Of a DNA stretch of 64,000 nucleotides, positions 33,721-44,876 are shown piece after piece. Source of the stretch: JBNJGB01 sp051747385 (GTDB taxonomy: Bacteria > Myxococcota_A > UBA9042 > PHBI01 > JACKFB01). Below the pieces are notes generated by a model. That model was not told where the DNA came from and did no database searches. It was given only the letters and a program-made list of their open reading frames with translations. The stretch spans positions 62,001 to 126,000 of the forward strand of contig JBNJGB010000007.1 of assembly GCA_051747385.1 (NCBI GenBank). The letters are read 5' to 3'. The position numbers and the translations under genes were made by a program. Within the stretch, counting starts at the first letter, position 1. Each line of letters starts with the position of its first letter.

Positions 33721-35232
33721 ATGACCACGATCCCCGCGGTCCGACCCGACCTGATCCTGGAGACCGACGAGAGCCACCCGCGCCTCCCGTGGGTGGTCAC
33801 GGACCCGGCGCTGGCCCGGCGCGTGCGCCTCGACGAGCGCACGGCGGGGCTCCTCCGATCCCTGGAGACCCCGCGCTCCCTGGAGGACCTGGCCGAGCGC
33901 GCCGGCCTGGACGAGGCGACGGCCGCCGACATGGCCGGCCGCCTGGAGCGGCTGAACCTCCTGGACACGGAGGTCGCACGCACCCTGGCGGCCGACTCCG
34001 AGCGCGCCCAGCAGCACCAGGTCGACGGCCGCCACCGGGCGCCCCTGCTCATCCGCGACGACGCCCGCTTCACGTGCACCATGTGCGGATCGTGCTGCAC
34101 CTCCCAGAACGTGGGCCCGGTGATGGAGGACGTGCTGGAGGGCCTGGAGCCGCACCTCGACGACCTCGCGGAGGAGACGGGCACCGTCAAGGGCCTGTTC
34201 TTCGAGGTCTCGGCGGGCGATCGGGCGACGCCCGACAAGCACGTGCTCTGCCACTCCAGCGACGGCGCCTGCGTCTTCCTGGACGAGGAGGGCCTCTGCC
34301 GCATCCACCGAGCCCACGGCGGCGAGGCGAAGCCCCGCATCTGCCGGCTGTTCCCCTACGAGTTCATGGCCACCCCGCGCGGCGTCGCCGTCAGCGTCAG
34401 CATGGAGTGCCGCGGCTACGTGGACGCCGGCCGCGGCAAGCCCCTGCGCGAGCGCAGCGACGAGATCCGCCGGCTGCTGGACCTGGCGCCCCAGCTTCAC
34501 CGGGTGCGGCCCGAGATCCGCCTCGCCGGCGGCGCCCCGATCCCCTGGTCCGAGTACGAGGCCCTGGAGGAGGCCCTCCACGACGTGGTGGACCGGGAGG
34601 GGGAGGCTCCCTCCGCCGCGCTCGTGGCCATGCGCGACGAGGTCCGCAAGCGCGCCGGGGTCGACGGCCGCCCCGACATGGACGTGGACTCGCTCCGGGA
34701 GGACCTGGGCCTCTTCACCGGCGCCCTCGCCGAGCGCCTCCGGGAGATCCGGGAGGTCTGCAGCGGCGAGCGCCAGGGGATCGTGCTCCACGCGGACGCC
34801 CTCGACCAGGTCATCGACGCCGTCGAACGCCTCGCCCCGGACTGGCCGCGGGTCGTCCGCCCCCCGCAGCGCCCCGCTCAGCGCGCCCTGTTCCGCGAGT
34901 CCATGCACCACCTGCTGGTCCAGAAGAAGCTGACGGCGCCCCTGACGGTCACCCAGGGCCTGGCCCGGCTGACCCTGCACTGGTTCCTGGCGCGCTCCCT
35001 GGCCATCCACCGGGCCCGCACGGCGCGCCGCCGGCACCTGATCGCCCAGGACCTGATGGACGCCCTGGTCACGATCACCTACGTCTTCCGCACCCGCGAC
35101 CTGGAGGAGCTCCTGGACCGCGGGTTCTCGGAGGCGGTCGCGGACCTGTTCCACGAGCGCCTCCCGGTCCTGGTGGCCCACGCCCCGGAGATCCCGGAAC
35201 CCGACCGGGCGACGCACATCTACAAGTTCTAG
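33721..35232 (+). CDS. YkgJ-type CxxCxxCC (zinc/iron-chelating) protein
   Basis: 503 residues from ATG. The metal-binding cluster is CTMCGSCC (about 120-127), followed by CVFLDEEGLCRIH and KPRICRLFPYEF, the pattern of YkgJ proteins and of flagellin lysine methylases (FliB). The N-terminal 100 residues look like a winged-helix (LDERTAGLLRSLETPRSLEDLAERAGLDEATAADM). The C-terminal 250 residues are helical and unrecognised. A weak GGGCCCGGGCCTTGCG -24/-12-like match lies at 33645-33660. The TAG stop is formed at the edge of the inverted-repeat element at 35230. Confidence 0.82.
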   Translation: MTTIPAVRPDLILETDESHPRLPWVVTDPALARRVRLDERTAGLLRSLETPRSLEDLAERAGLDEATAADMAGRLERLNLLDTEVARTLAADSERAQQHQVDGRHRAPLLIRDDARFTCTMCGSCCTSQNVGPVMEDVLEGLEPHLDDLAEETGTVKGLFFEVSAGDRATPDKHVLCHSSDGACVFLDEEGLCRIHRAHGGEAKPRICRLFPYEFMATPRGVAVSVSMECRGYVDAGRGKPLRERSDEIRRLLDLAPQLHRVRPEIRLAGGAPIPWSEYEALEEALHDVVDREGEAPSAALVAMRDEVRKRAGVDGRPDMDVDSLREDLGLFTGALAERLREIREVCSGERQGIVLHADALDQVIDAVERLAPDWPRVVRPPQRPAQRALFRESMHHLLVQKKLTAPLTVTQGLARLTLHWFLARSLAIHRARTARRRHLIAQDLMDALVTITYVFRTRDLEELLDRGFSEAVADLFHERLPVLVAHAPEIPEPDRATHIYKF

Positions 35233-35462
35233 GAGCCTGTAGGGTATTGCGGACCGAGCGAGCCCGAGGCGATTTCGCCCAGATCGGCGCACGACGGTTC
35301 CGTTGGCAGCGCCAAGCGCTGCCGCGCTGGCCCGAAGGGCCAGGAGAGCCGGCGACCGCAGGGAGCCGGAGAACCAGCAGGTTCGTCGGAGGGTTCTCGG
35401 GCGTCGAGATGGGTGGAAGCGGCCGGGATTCGCGACGGGAGCATATGCGCTACAGGCTCCTA
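35230..35462. mobile_element. MITE-like element, copy B: perfect 13-bp terminal inverted repeats
   Basis: TAGGAGCCTGTAG at 35230-35242 and CTACAGGCTCCTA at 35450-35462 are perfect inverted repeats. If the outer TA is a target duplication, the element is 229 bp with 11-bp termini GGAGCCTGTAG, like non-autonomous IS630/Tc1-mariner elements. No protein is encoded. Internal hairpins include GGCAGCGCCAAGCGCTGCC. The convergent flanking genes both end in a TAG created by the outermost bases. A degraded relative lies at 24137-24295. Confidence 0.75.
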
Positions 35463-36359
35463 ACAGCTCGCGCGGCGCAGGTCGCCGTAGCGCAGGACGA
35501 CCTGCGGCAGGTGGGCCGCGAGGCGGCTCACGGTGGCCTCGATCTGGCGCGCACCCAGGTCGTCCACCCGCCCTCGCAGGGCCTCCGCGTCCAGGCGCTC
35601 GCCCGGGTGGAGCCGGCGCAGGACGTCCGGGAGCCACCGGGCCCCCACGTCCCGCACGTGTCGGACCGCGGGGCGGTGGAGCATGAAGACGCTGGGCGCG
35701 CCCTCGCCCGGCTCGAGCACCGGCGCGGCCGTCTCGGGCTCCGCGGACTCGTCCTCGTCGACCACCACCACCGCCTCCTCCTCGTGTACGCCCTCCAGCA
35801 CCACGAAGCGGACGTCCGGCTGGCCCTCCCACAGGCGCACGAAGATCGCCCGGAGGAGGTCCTCCAACAGGCCGAGGCGCACGCCGTAGGCCTCGGGCGC
35901 CTCCGCCATGGCCCGGAGGTGGCCGCAGCCGATGTGCTCCGGCCGCACCAGGTGGACCAGGAGGGGGACGCGGCAGTGGTTGGGCGGCTGGCGCACGAAG
36001 GACTCCGGAGCGCCGACCTCGTCCACCTCGCACCGGAGGGCATCGTCCTCCCGCAGGGCCCGGCCCAGGCGCTCCAGGGCGTCCCGATCCGTGTGCAGGT
36101 AGAACGCCCCGCGGCGCTCCAGGTGGTCGTCCACCAGGGCCTGCACGTCGTCCGAGCTCAGCGGGCGACCCCGCAGGGCCTCCGCCGCCGCCAGGAGCAG
36201 CACGAGCTCGCCCGCGTCTCCGCCGGGCGCCCCCAGGACGCCGTGAGAGTGCCGTCCGTCGATGCAGGCCAGCTCCTGGGATCCCTCCAAGGCGGACAGG
36301 GAGACCCAGCGCACCCGGGCGTCCCTCAGCAGGTCGTCGATTCGCCGATCCCGTGCCAT
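35460..36359 (-). CDS. Unrecognised 299-residue protein with a sigma-54 promoter
   Basis: Starts at ATG 36359 with GAGGAGGAGGA upstream. No signal peptide or membrane helix; the sequence is acidic, mixed helix and strand. Possible landmarks are LSALEGSQELACIDGRHSHGVLG near the N-terminus, CRVPLLVHLVRPEHIGCGHL in the middle and a tail LPQVVLRYGDLRRASC. I recognise no family. A Cys/His pair (HIGCGH) and the final Cys could bind metal or react with oxidants. The TAG stop is the edge of the MITE-like element, so the original C-terminus may have been longer. Confidence 0.7.
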   Translation of the reverse strand: MARDRRIDDLLRDARVRWVSLSALEGSQELACIDGRHSHGVLGAPGGDAGELVLLLAAAEALRGRPLSSDDVQALVDDHLERRGAFYLHTDRDALERLGRALREDDALRCEVDEVGAPESFVRQPPNHCRVPLLVHLVRPEHIGCGHLRAMAEAPEAYGVRLGLLEDLLRAIFVRLWEGQPDVRFVVLEGVHEEEAVVVVDEDESAEPETAAPVLEPGEGAPSVFMLHRPAVRHVRDVGARWLPDVLRRLHPGERLDAEALRGRVDDLGARQIEATVSRLAAHLPQVVLRYGDLRRASC

Positions 36360-36394
36360 CGCGCGTCCTCCTCCTCACATCCTCGGCCTGCCAG

Positions 36395-36410
36395 AGCAGG
36401 AACCGTGCCA
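36395..36410 (-). promoter_or_regulatory. Sigma-54 promoter of the 299-residue unknown gene
   Basis: On the minus strand TGGCACGGTTCCTGCT has GG at 36409-36408 and GC at 36397-36396. Only T12 differs from consensus (C). It lies 36 bp before the ATG at 36359. Confidence 0.7.
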
Positions 36411-36484
36411 GGCCCGACGGCCCGGTCGGGTGGCCGATCGCCGGGTGCTCGCGGGTCGGGCGTACCATCGCGGCCACAACGCAC

Positions 36485-36496
36485 GTGTCGCGACAC
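36485..36496. promoter_or_regulatory. Perfect palindrome, possible enhancer site
   Basis: GTGTCGCGACAC is a perfect 12-bp palindrome 75 bp upstream of the -24 element at 36410 on the minus strand, followed by another GACAC half-site at 36501. The position suits a sigma-54 activator. It also lies just after the stop of the rhomboid gene, in the intergenic gap. Confidence 0.4.
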
Positions 36497-36514
36497 CCGG
36501 GACACCCGAGACGC

Positions 36515-38497
36515 TCACGGCAGGCCGGACACCATCGGGTCCATGGGGTGGACCGTCCACGCGGCCTCGCCCGAGGCCAGCTCGCTCCCGGCGCCGTCCA
36601 CCAGGGTCACGACGGCGCGGACCCCGTCCTCGAGCGCCGCGGCGGCCTCCTCCGTGGGCGTGAAGCGCAGGCGCCCCCCGGAGCCCGGCCCGAGCTTCAC
36701 GCGGACGTGCCCGTGCGCCCGGTCCTCCTTCACGATCACGGCGTGGACCGCGCCCCCCTCCGGCAGGGTGCCGCGGTCGACCCGCAGGACCAGGGCGGGG
36801 AGCCCACCGGCCCCGGCGCCGACACCCTCGATCTCCATGGTGGGGACGGGCTCGGACGCGCCGCCCACCAGGCGGGGGCCCGACTCCCGGTACAGGGCCC
36901 ACTCGAACCTCGCGAGCTGGGCAGCGAAGACCCGGGCGCCCCGCGGTCCCTGCGCCTCGTCCAGGATGGAGCGCTGAAGCGTCACGGCCTGCTCCAGGTC
37001 GCCCAGGCGGTAGTATAGCGTGGCCAGGGTGTCCTTCAGCTCGGCCGTGCCGACGTCGTCGCCCGCCTCTCCCACCTCGTCCAGGACCGCGGTCATCACC
37101 TCGCGGGCCCGGCGAAGATCCCCGTCCGTGGCGCCCTCCAGGGTGGCCAGGTGCCAGGCGGCGTTGTTCTGCAGCGCGGGCGAGGCGTCCGGATCCTCGA
37201 GGAGGTGCTCCGCGATGGCGGTGGCGCGCTCCTTCGGGGCCACGGCGGCGCGCCCCATCACCCAGCCCCCGACGCCCACGAACAGCGCCGCGAGGAGGAC
37301 GGCCGCCGCCTTCACCGGCACGCGGGTCCCGCGCGTCATGTCCCGGACCGACTGCCCCCACAGGAGCAGCCCGGTCGCCAGGAAGCCGCCGGCCAGGCCC
37401 CCCGCGTGCCCCGCGTGGTCGATCTGCGGGATGAGGAACTCGGGGAGCAGCAGGTAGAACGCCATGATGAGCCAGGCCCGCCGGGAGATCACCGACGGCG
37501 TCTCGTCCCGGCGGCGCCAGTGCAGGAAGATGAAGGTGCCCAGCAGGCCCATGACGCCGGTCGAGGCGCCCAGGGCCACCGAGTGCGTCGTCAGCAGGGC
37601 CGAGGCCGCGGCGCCCGTGAGGCACGCGGAGAGGAAGATGGCCGTGAAGCGCCACGGCCCGACCAGGGGCTCGCACAGGCGCCCCAGGATGTAGAGCGCG
37701 TAGCCGTTGAAGGCGATGTGGAGGATGTCGGCGTGGAGCAGGTTCGCCGTGATGATCCGCGTCCAGTCGCCGGCCTTCACCAGGGACGCCGAGTTGGCGC
37801 CCAGCACCAGGAGCCTCAAGGGCTCGCTCAGGGCGCCCGAGAGGACCTGGCCCGCGAAGACCGCCACGAGCGCCATGACCAGCACCCGGGCCGCCTTCGC
37901 CTCCCCGAACATCATGAGCCGGGCGCTGTGACCCCGGCGGTCGATGGACTCGAGCTGACGCGAGCCCCCGGGAAGGTCGCGCACCGCCCGGCGGACGCCC
38001 TCGACGATGGCTCGCGACGAGCCGGGCCGCTCGAAGGCCATCTCGGGGATGGCCATGGGCGGCCGCCCGTGCACCCCGAGCAGCAGGATGTCCATGCCGT
38101 CCCTCTGGACGACCTCGGCGACGTGGACCTCCTCCCAGGGCACGTCCCGGGCCGTGCTCGCCCCGGCCACCGCCGGAAGCCGCAGCCCCTCCGGACGAAG
38201 CTCGATGGGAGCGGCCTCCCCCTCGCGGGAGCCGGTCCGCATCACCACGAGGGTGACGACGATGCTGGCCGCGCCGGCCAGGATCCACACCTCCTGGGAC
38301 GGCTGGCGCCCCTCGATGAGGAAGCCGGCCGCCAGGACGAGCATGCCCACGAGGAGGCCCATCATCACGCCGAGCCGCAAGGCCATGGCGCGGCGATCGG
38401 GCGTGGCGATGGGAAACCGCCGGACCTCCTCGGCGTCCGGGGCTCCCCAGGGCGTGGGCCTGTCGCCCGACCCCTGGCCTGGATCCGTGCTCCTCAT
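36515..38497 (-). CDS. Rhomboid-family intramembrane serine protease with C-terminal repeats
   Basis: 660 residues, longer than a basic rhomboid. Two membrane helices (about 40-85) lead to a cytoplasmic beta domain to about 195. The rhomboid core of six helices (about 205-385) follows: HADILHIAFNGYALYILG, the catalytic Ser in ALGASTGVMG near 311 (GAST in place of the more common GASG) and the catalytic His in DHAGHAGGLAGG. Residues 430-560 look like a short tetratricopeptide array (NNAAWHLATLEGATDGDLRRA, DTLATLYYRLGDLEQAVTLQR), and the rest is a beta domain. Its substrates are unknown. It is in tandem with a CPBP protease gene 64 bp upstream. Confidence 0.87.
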   Translation of the reverse strand: MRSTDPGQGSGDRPTPWGAPDAEEVRRFPIATPDRRAMALRLGVMMGLLVGMLVLAAGFLIEGRQPSQEVWILAGAASIVVTLVVMRTGSREGEAAPIELRPEGLRLPAVAGASTARDVPWEEVHVAEVVQRDGMDILLLGVHGRPPMAIPEMAFERPGSSRAIVEGVRRAVRDLPGGSRQLESIDRRGHSARLMMFGEAKAARVLVMALVAVFAGQVLSGALSEPLRLLVLGANSASLVKAGDWTRIITANLLHADILHIAFNGYALYILGRLCEPLVGPWRFTAIFLSACLTGAAASALLTTHSVALGASTGVMGLLGTFIFLHWRRRDETPSVISRRAWLIMAFYLLLPEFLIPQIDHAGHAGGLAGGFLATGLLLWGQSVRDMTRGTRVPVKAAAVLLAALFVGVGGWVMGRAAVAPKERATAIAEHLLEDPDASPALQNNAAWHLATLEGATDGDLRRAREVMTAVLDEVGEAGDDVGTAELKDTLATLYYRLGDLEQAVTLQRSILDEAQGPRGARVFAAQLARFEWALYRESGPRLVGGASEPVPTMEIEGVGAGAGGLPALVLRVDRGTLPEGGAVHAVIVKEDRAHGHVRVKLGPGSGGRLRFTPTEEAAAALEDGVRAVVTLVDGAGSELASGEAAWTVHPMDPMVSGLP

Positions 38498-38561
38498 CTG
38501 CAGCGACCATAGACGGCCGGCGGTCGGAAGGCCAACACGGATCGCCCCGCCCGAGCCCGGT

Positions 38562-39197
38562 TCAGGCCTCCAGGGGCGCGATGGCGACGACGGCGGACGC
38601 CCAGATCAGGTGGCTCAGGATCGGCACGACGAGGCTGTCGGAGTGCACGCGCTGGGCGCCCCACACCACGCCCCACGCCAGGGCCAGACCCACGAGGACC
38701 ACGGAGCCGTGCGCGGAGACCGTAGCGGCGTAGGCCACGGCCGCCAGCAGGATCGCGGGCCCGGACCGCATCCTCAGGCGCAGGGCCTCCAGGAAGACGC
38801 CCCGCCACAACATCTCCTCGCCCAGGATGATCAGGACGGCCAGGGGCGCCGCCTCGGCCGCGCCGATCGGCCCGTGGACGATCCCGTAGAGCCGGCGCAC
38901 GTCGTCGGCCACGAACGGAAAGGCCTCCGCGATCGGCGGATAGAGGACCCAGGACGCCACGGCCAGCGCCAGTCCGCCCAGAGCCCCGCGCAGCGCGTCA
39001 CGACGGCGGGCGCGGAGCAGCCGTTCCATCCAGCGCCCGTAGACCCACAGGGCGCCGATGGAGATCAGCCCGGCGTAGACCCCGAGCGGCAGCCAGAAGT
39101 CGTGCTCCCCGGCGGCGTGGACGATGGCGAACCACCCGAGGCCGAGCAGCAGGGGCACGAGGAGCGGTCGCGTGGCGAAGAAGCCTCTCACACGCAC
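38562..39197 (-). CDS. CPBP-family (Rce1/Abi) intramembrane metalloprotease
   Basis: 211 residues, about seven hydrophobic segments. The family motif EExxxR appears as LGEEMLWRGVFLEAL, with later His residues in ATVSAHGSVV and LSHLIWASAV, which complete the glutamate-histidine site. Bacterial CPBP proteins serve in protein maturation or bacteriocin immunity. It is transcribed ahead of, and probably with, the rhomboid gene. Confidence 0.88.
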   Translation of the reverse strand: MRVRGFFATRPLLVPLLLGLGWFAIVHAAGEHDFWLPLGVYAGLISIGALWVYGRWMERLLRARRRDALRGALGGLALAVASWVLYPPIAEAFPFVADDVRRLYGIVHGPIGAAEAAPLAVLIILGEEMLWRGVFLEALRLRMRSGPAILLAAVAYAATVSAHGSVVLVGLALAWGVVWGAQRVHSDSLVVPILSHLIWASAVVAIAPLEA

Positions 39198-39295
39198 TAT
39201 CTACCACGGCGTCACGTCGCGCCGCGCCAGGGATCTGGCATCCAGTGCCGGGAGCGCGGTATAGGCGGGGTGCGCACGAAACGCAGGGGTACACG

Positions 39296-41161
39296 ATGCG
39301 GATGCAGATCGCAGCAGGACTGTGCGCCGCGGCCCTCGTGGCCTGCGGGGACGGCGGAGGAACCCAGGGCGAGCCGGACACCACGGGCTCGCCCGAGGTG
39401 TCGCGGGACGCCGAGCAGGGCGACGCCGGAGACGGCCCGGAGGTGGGCGGCTCGCCCGACGCCGAGGAGGACGTCGACGAGGCGTGCCCGGCCGGAACGC
39501 CCTGCGGGGACGACGATCCCTGCGTGGTCTGCGATCCGGGCGGAACCTGCGACGGCACCCCCGTGGACTGCGACGACGGCTTGGACTGCACCGAGGACTC
39601 GTGCGGCGCGGAGGGCTGCGTCCACGAGGTGAAGCCCGGCTTCTGCCTCGACGAGGGGGCCGGCGAGGTCCCCGTGTGTGTGGACCACAACGACCCGCGG
39701 CCGAGCAACGACTGCCAGTTCTGCGAGTCGGCCAGCGGGCAGCCCCCGGAGTGGAAGCTCTACGCCGCCGGCGCGCCCTGCGAGGACGGGGACCTCTGCA
39801 CGGTGGACGACTACTGCGACGTGGGCGAGTGCAAGACCGGCAACGCGAGGGACTGCTCCACGGACAATCCGTGCGTGGAGACGTCCTGCGACCCGGCGGA
39901 GGGCTGCGTCGAGACGCCGATCGACGCCGCCTGCGACGACGGGGACGTCTGCACCGAGGGGGACGCCTGCGCCGACGGCGAGTGCCAACCGGGCGAGCCC
40001 ATGGAGTGCGACGACGGGGACGCCTGCACCCTCGACGTCTGCGATCCCGAGGAGGGCTGCGTCTTCAGCCCCGACCTGAAGTGCGACGACGGCGATCCCT
40101 GCACGGAGGACACCTGCCACCAGGACGGCTCGTGCACGAACGAGCCCTTCGAGGGCCCCTGCGAGGACGGAGACCTCTGCACGGGCGGCGAGACCTGCGT
40201 CGAGGGGACGTGCTCCGGCGGAGAGCCCGTGGACTGCGACGACGGCAACCCGTGCACCCAGGACTCCTGCGACCCGGCCCACGGATGCCTCAACGAGCAC
40301 CTGGACGTCGAGTGCGACGACGGCTTCGGCTGCACGGTGAACGACACGTGCGTGTCCGGGCAGTGCATCGGCGTGAAGCAGTTCTGCATGCCCTGCCCGG
40401 AGCCGGTGACGGACCACGCGCTCAAGGTCACCGAGATGCTCGTCAGCGGGGACGGCGAGGCCGGGTCGGGGCTGGACATCGACGGCGATCCGGAGACCTG
40501 CGCGCCCGAGGGGAGCTGCAGCGGCGGCGTGGACAACGCCCTGTCCGTGCTCGCGGGCGCCATCAACGACCCCTTCTCCGAGTCGTTGGTCAACGGCGCC
40601 GTGTTCTACGTGGTGGACCTGGATCAGGCCACGTTCGACGGCCAGGAGTGGCCCATCGCCGTGTACGACTCGGACCTCACGCAGCAGTCCATCGACGACG
40701 GCTGCGACTGGCAGGCAGAGGAGTGCGCCTACAGGGCCAGCCAGTTCAGCTTCGGGCCGGACTGCGAGCCCTACTTCGGCCTCTCGAACGCCACCATCGA
40801 GGGCACGGAGCTCACGGCCGGCGGCCCGGGCCACACCATGACCATCGCCCTGGCCCTCGGCGGCGGCGCGTTCATCCCCATCACCCTGATGGACGCCCGG
40901 ATCGAGGCCACGGTGACCTACGACGAGGACCAGACCGAGGTGGTGGCGCTGCAGGGGCACATGGGCGGCGCGGCGCCCAAGTCCCAGATCATCGACAGCA
41001 TCGAGGCGCTCCCGGAGCAGGTCCTGCCCGTGGACAAGGCGGCGGTCATCTACCTCCTCGAGGAGCTCATCGACAACGACATGGACCTGGACGGAAACGG
41101 GACGAACGACGCCGCGAGCGTCGCGCTCCGCGTGCAGGCCATCCCCGCCGACCTGGAGTAA
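39296..41161 (+). CDS. Cys/Asp-rich repeat lipoprotein
   Basis: 621 residues from ATG 39296; a second ATG lies 6 bp on. The signal peptide ends ALVAC (Cys17), followed by an Asp/Glu/Gly linker. Residues about 65-370 carry roughly ten tandem Cys modules built on CDDGDxCTxDxC and EGC, for example CEDGDLCTVDDYC, typical of myxobacterial surface proteins. The acidic loops may bind calcium. The C-terminal 250 residues are a beta-rich domain with a few Cys (DHALKVTEMLVSGDGE, GHTMTIALALGGGAFIP). It probably coats the cell or binds a partner. Function unknown. Confidence 0.82.
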   Translation: MRMQIAAGLCAAALVACGDGGGTQGEPDTTGSPEVSRDAEQGDAGDGPEVGGSPDAEEDVDEACPAGTPCGDDDPCVVCDPGGTCDGTPVDCDDGLDCTEDSCGAEGCVHEVKPGFCLDEGAGEVPVCVDHNDPRPSNDCQFCESASGQPPEWKLYAAGAPCEDGDLCTVDDYCDVGECKTGNARDCSTDNPCVETSCDPAEGCVETPIDAACDDGDVCTEGDACADGECQPGEPMECDDGDACTLDVCDPEEGCVFSPDLKCDDGDPCTEDTCHQDGSCTNEPFEGPCEDGDLCTGGETCVEGTCSGGEPVDCDDGNPCTQDSCDPAHGCLNEHLDVECDDGFGCTVNDTCVSGQCIGVKQFCMPCPEPVTDHALKVTEMLVSGDGEAGSGLDIDGDPETCAPEGSCSGGVDNALSVLAGAINDPFSESLVNGAVFYVVDLDQATFDGQEWPIAVYDSDLTQQSIDDGCDWQAEECAYRASQFSFGPDCEPYFGLSNATIEGTELTAGGPGHTMTIALALGGGAFIPITLMDARIEATVTYDEDQTEVVALQGHMGGAAPKSQIIDSIEALPEQVLPVDKAAVIYLLEELIDNDMDLDGNGTNDAASVALRVQAIPADLE

Positions 41162-41219
41162 CGGGAGCCCCCGGCCCCGGCCTTGAGCCGGCATCTCCGG
41201 TCTGGCTAATGTCCGGCGC

Positions 41220-41801
41220 ATGTCGAACGCTCCCACCGGCGAGATCCGCTTCATCTCCGGCCCGAGGCTGTACCTGGAGGCCCAGCGCCTGATGTTCGGC
41301 CGCGTCGTCGGGAGCCTCCTGGGGCCCCGGCCGGCGTGGCTGCTCACGGCCCTGGTCCCGGCGGTGCTCCTCGGCGTCTTCCTCGCCGCCGTCGGCCGCC
41401 AGGTCGCGCTGGCCCCGGAGGCCCACGATCCGGCGATGCTGACCCTCGGCTGCGCGGCGGCCTCCGTCGTGGCCCTGGTCGCCTCCATGGGCCCGCTCCT
41501 GTGGCCCCACCGGGACGCGGTCCCCGCCCTGCTCCGCTGGCGCATGGGCAGCCTCAGGCTCCACGCCACCGCCGCCGGCCTCGAGATCGGGCGCGGCCCA
41601 CAGGTGGACCTGCTCCCGTGGCGCCTCTTCGACGACATCACGGAGCACGGCACCGCGGTGGCCTTCTGGCTGGGCCCGCTGCCCGTGGCCGTGGTGCCCC
41701 GCGCCGCTTTTTCGGGGCCCGCGGAGGCCCGCCGGTTCACGCACCGGGCGCGCGTGCTGCGCGCGCTCGCGACGCGGGACGCCCGGGCACAGGTCAGATG
41801 A
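41220..41801 (+). CDS. Small membrane protein with a YcxB-like C-terminus
   Basis: 193 residues. Two membrane helices lie in the first half (AWLLTALVPAVLLGVFLAAVG and MLTLGCAAASVVALVASMGP). The second half reads LRLHATAAGLEIGRGPQVDLLPWRLFDDITEHG, then VVPRAAFSGPAEARRFTHRAR. This fits the YcxB-like fold, in which a W-x3-I segment and a PxRAF motif are conserved. No function is established for the family. The gene stands alone between two large lipoprotein genes. Confidence 0.65.
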   Translation: MSNAPTGEIRFISGPRLYLEAQRLMFGRVVGSLLGPRPAWLLTALVPAVLLGVFLAAVGRQVALAPEAHDPAMLTLGCAAASVVALVASMGPLLWPHRDAVPALLRWRMGSLRLHATAAGLEIGRGPQVDLLPWRLFDDITEHGTAVAFWLGPLPVAVVPRAAFSGPAEARRFTHRARVLRALATRDARAQVR

Positions 41802-41883
41802 ACTTCGTGCTGGCGTCCGCAGGCTGCCGAACGTAGGTTCCGCCGCCCACGCACATCGAACCGACGCCGAACGGAGGGGACGC

Positions 41884-44436
<2,553 letters not shown>

Positions 44437-44659
44437 CCTCCACTGCGTCTGCAGCTACGCGGAGCGTCCCGATCGGCGTCCGAGACCCCGCCATCGCCCC
44501 CCGGGAGAGGCCGTCCGGGTCACGGCCGCGTCACGATCGTTCGCGATCGAGGCCCGGGCCGACCGTTCGGGCACCGGCCCGACGCCCGAGAATCCGTCTT
44601 GTCGCGGCCAGCGGCCGCGGCCGGTGGCCCACCCCCACCCACCCACCTGTGACGCCTTG

Positions 44660-44675
44660 GGGCGCGAACGTTGCG
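44660..44675 (+). promoter_or_regulatory. Possible sigma-54 promoter before a small membrane-protein operon
   Basis: GGGCGCGAACGTTGCG has GG at 44661-44662, GC at 44673-44674 and the TTGC core, but two mismatches in the -24 part (T1 and A5). It is 40 bp before the ATG at 44715. Moderate support only. Confidence 0.3.
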
Positions 44676-44714
44676 CAGAAAGTCACGCCCTCCCCATCCC
44701 GGCGAGGCCTCGTC

Positions 44715-44876
44715 ATGATCCTGGCCCCGGGCCTGAACCTCGTCTTCTACGAGCGCGCCGTCCGCCGCGGCATCACGTCGGCGGACCGTGTCGCCCTCAC
44801 GTGGATCGGCGCCGCCCTGCTCGTCGCCTACCACCTGTGGGTCGTCGCCGGGCTGCCCGGCGTGGAGGTCTCGTGA
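44715..44876 (+). CDS. Single-helix 53-residue membrane protein
   Basis: ATG 44715; the RBS is weak. The product starts MILAPGLNLVFYERAVRRG and has one membrane helix, VALTWIGAALLVAYHLWVVAGLPG. Its TGA shares one base with the ATG of the next gene, so the two are translationally coupled, and this supports reality. The role is unknown; it may be an accessory subunit of the carotenoid-like protein. Confidence 0.55.
   Translation: MILAPGLNLVFYERAVRRGITSADRVALTWIGAALLVAYHLWVVAGLPGVEVS

Noticed and set aside
33445..36477. A 1010-codon minus-strand frame through the YkgJ-type and 299-residue genes
   Set aside because: It is antisense to a protein with clear Cys motifs, runs through the MITE-like element and contains only Arg/Gly/Pro-rich sequence.
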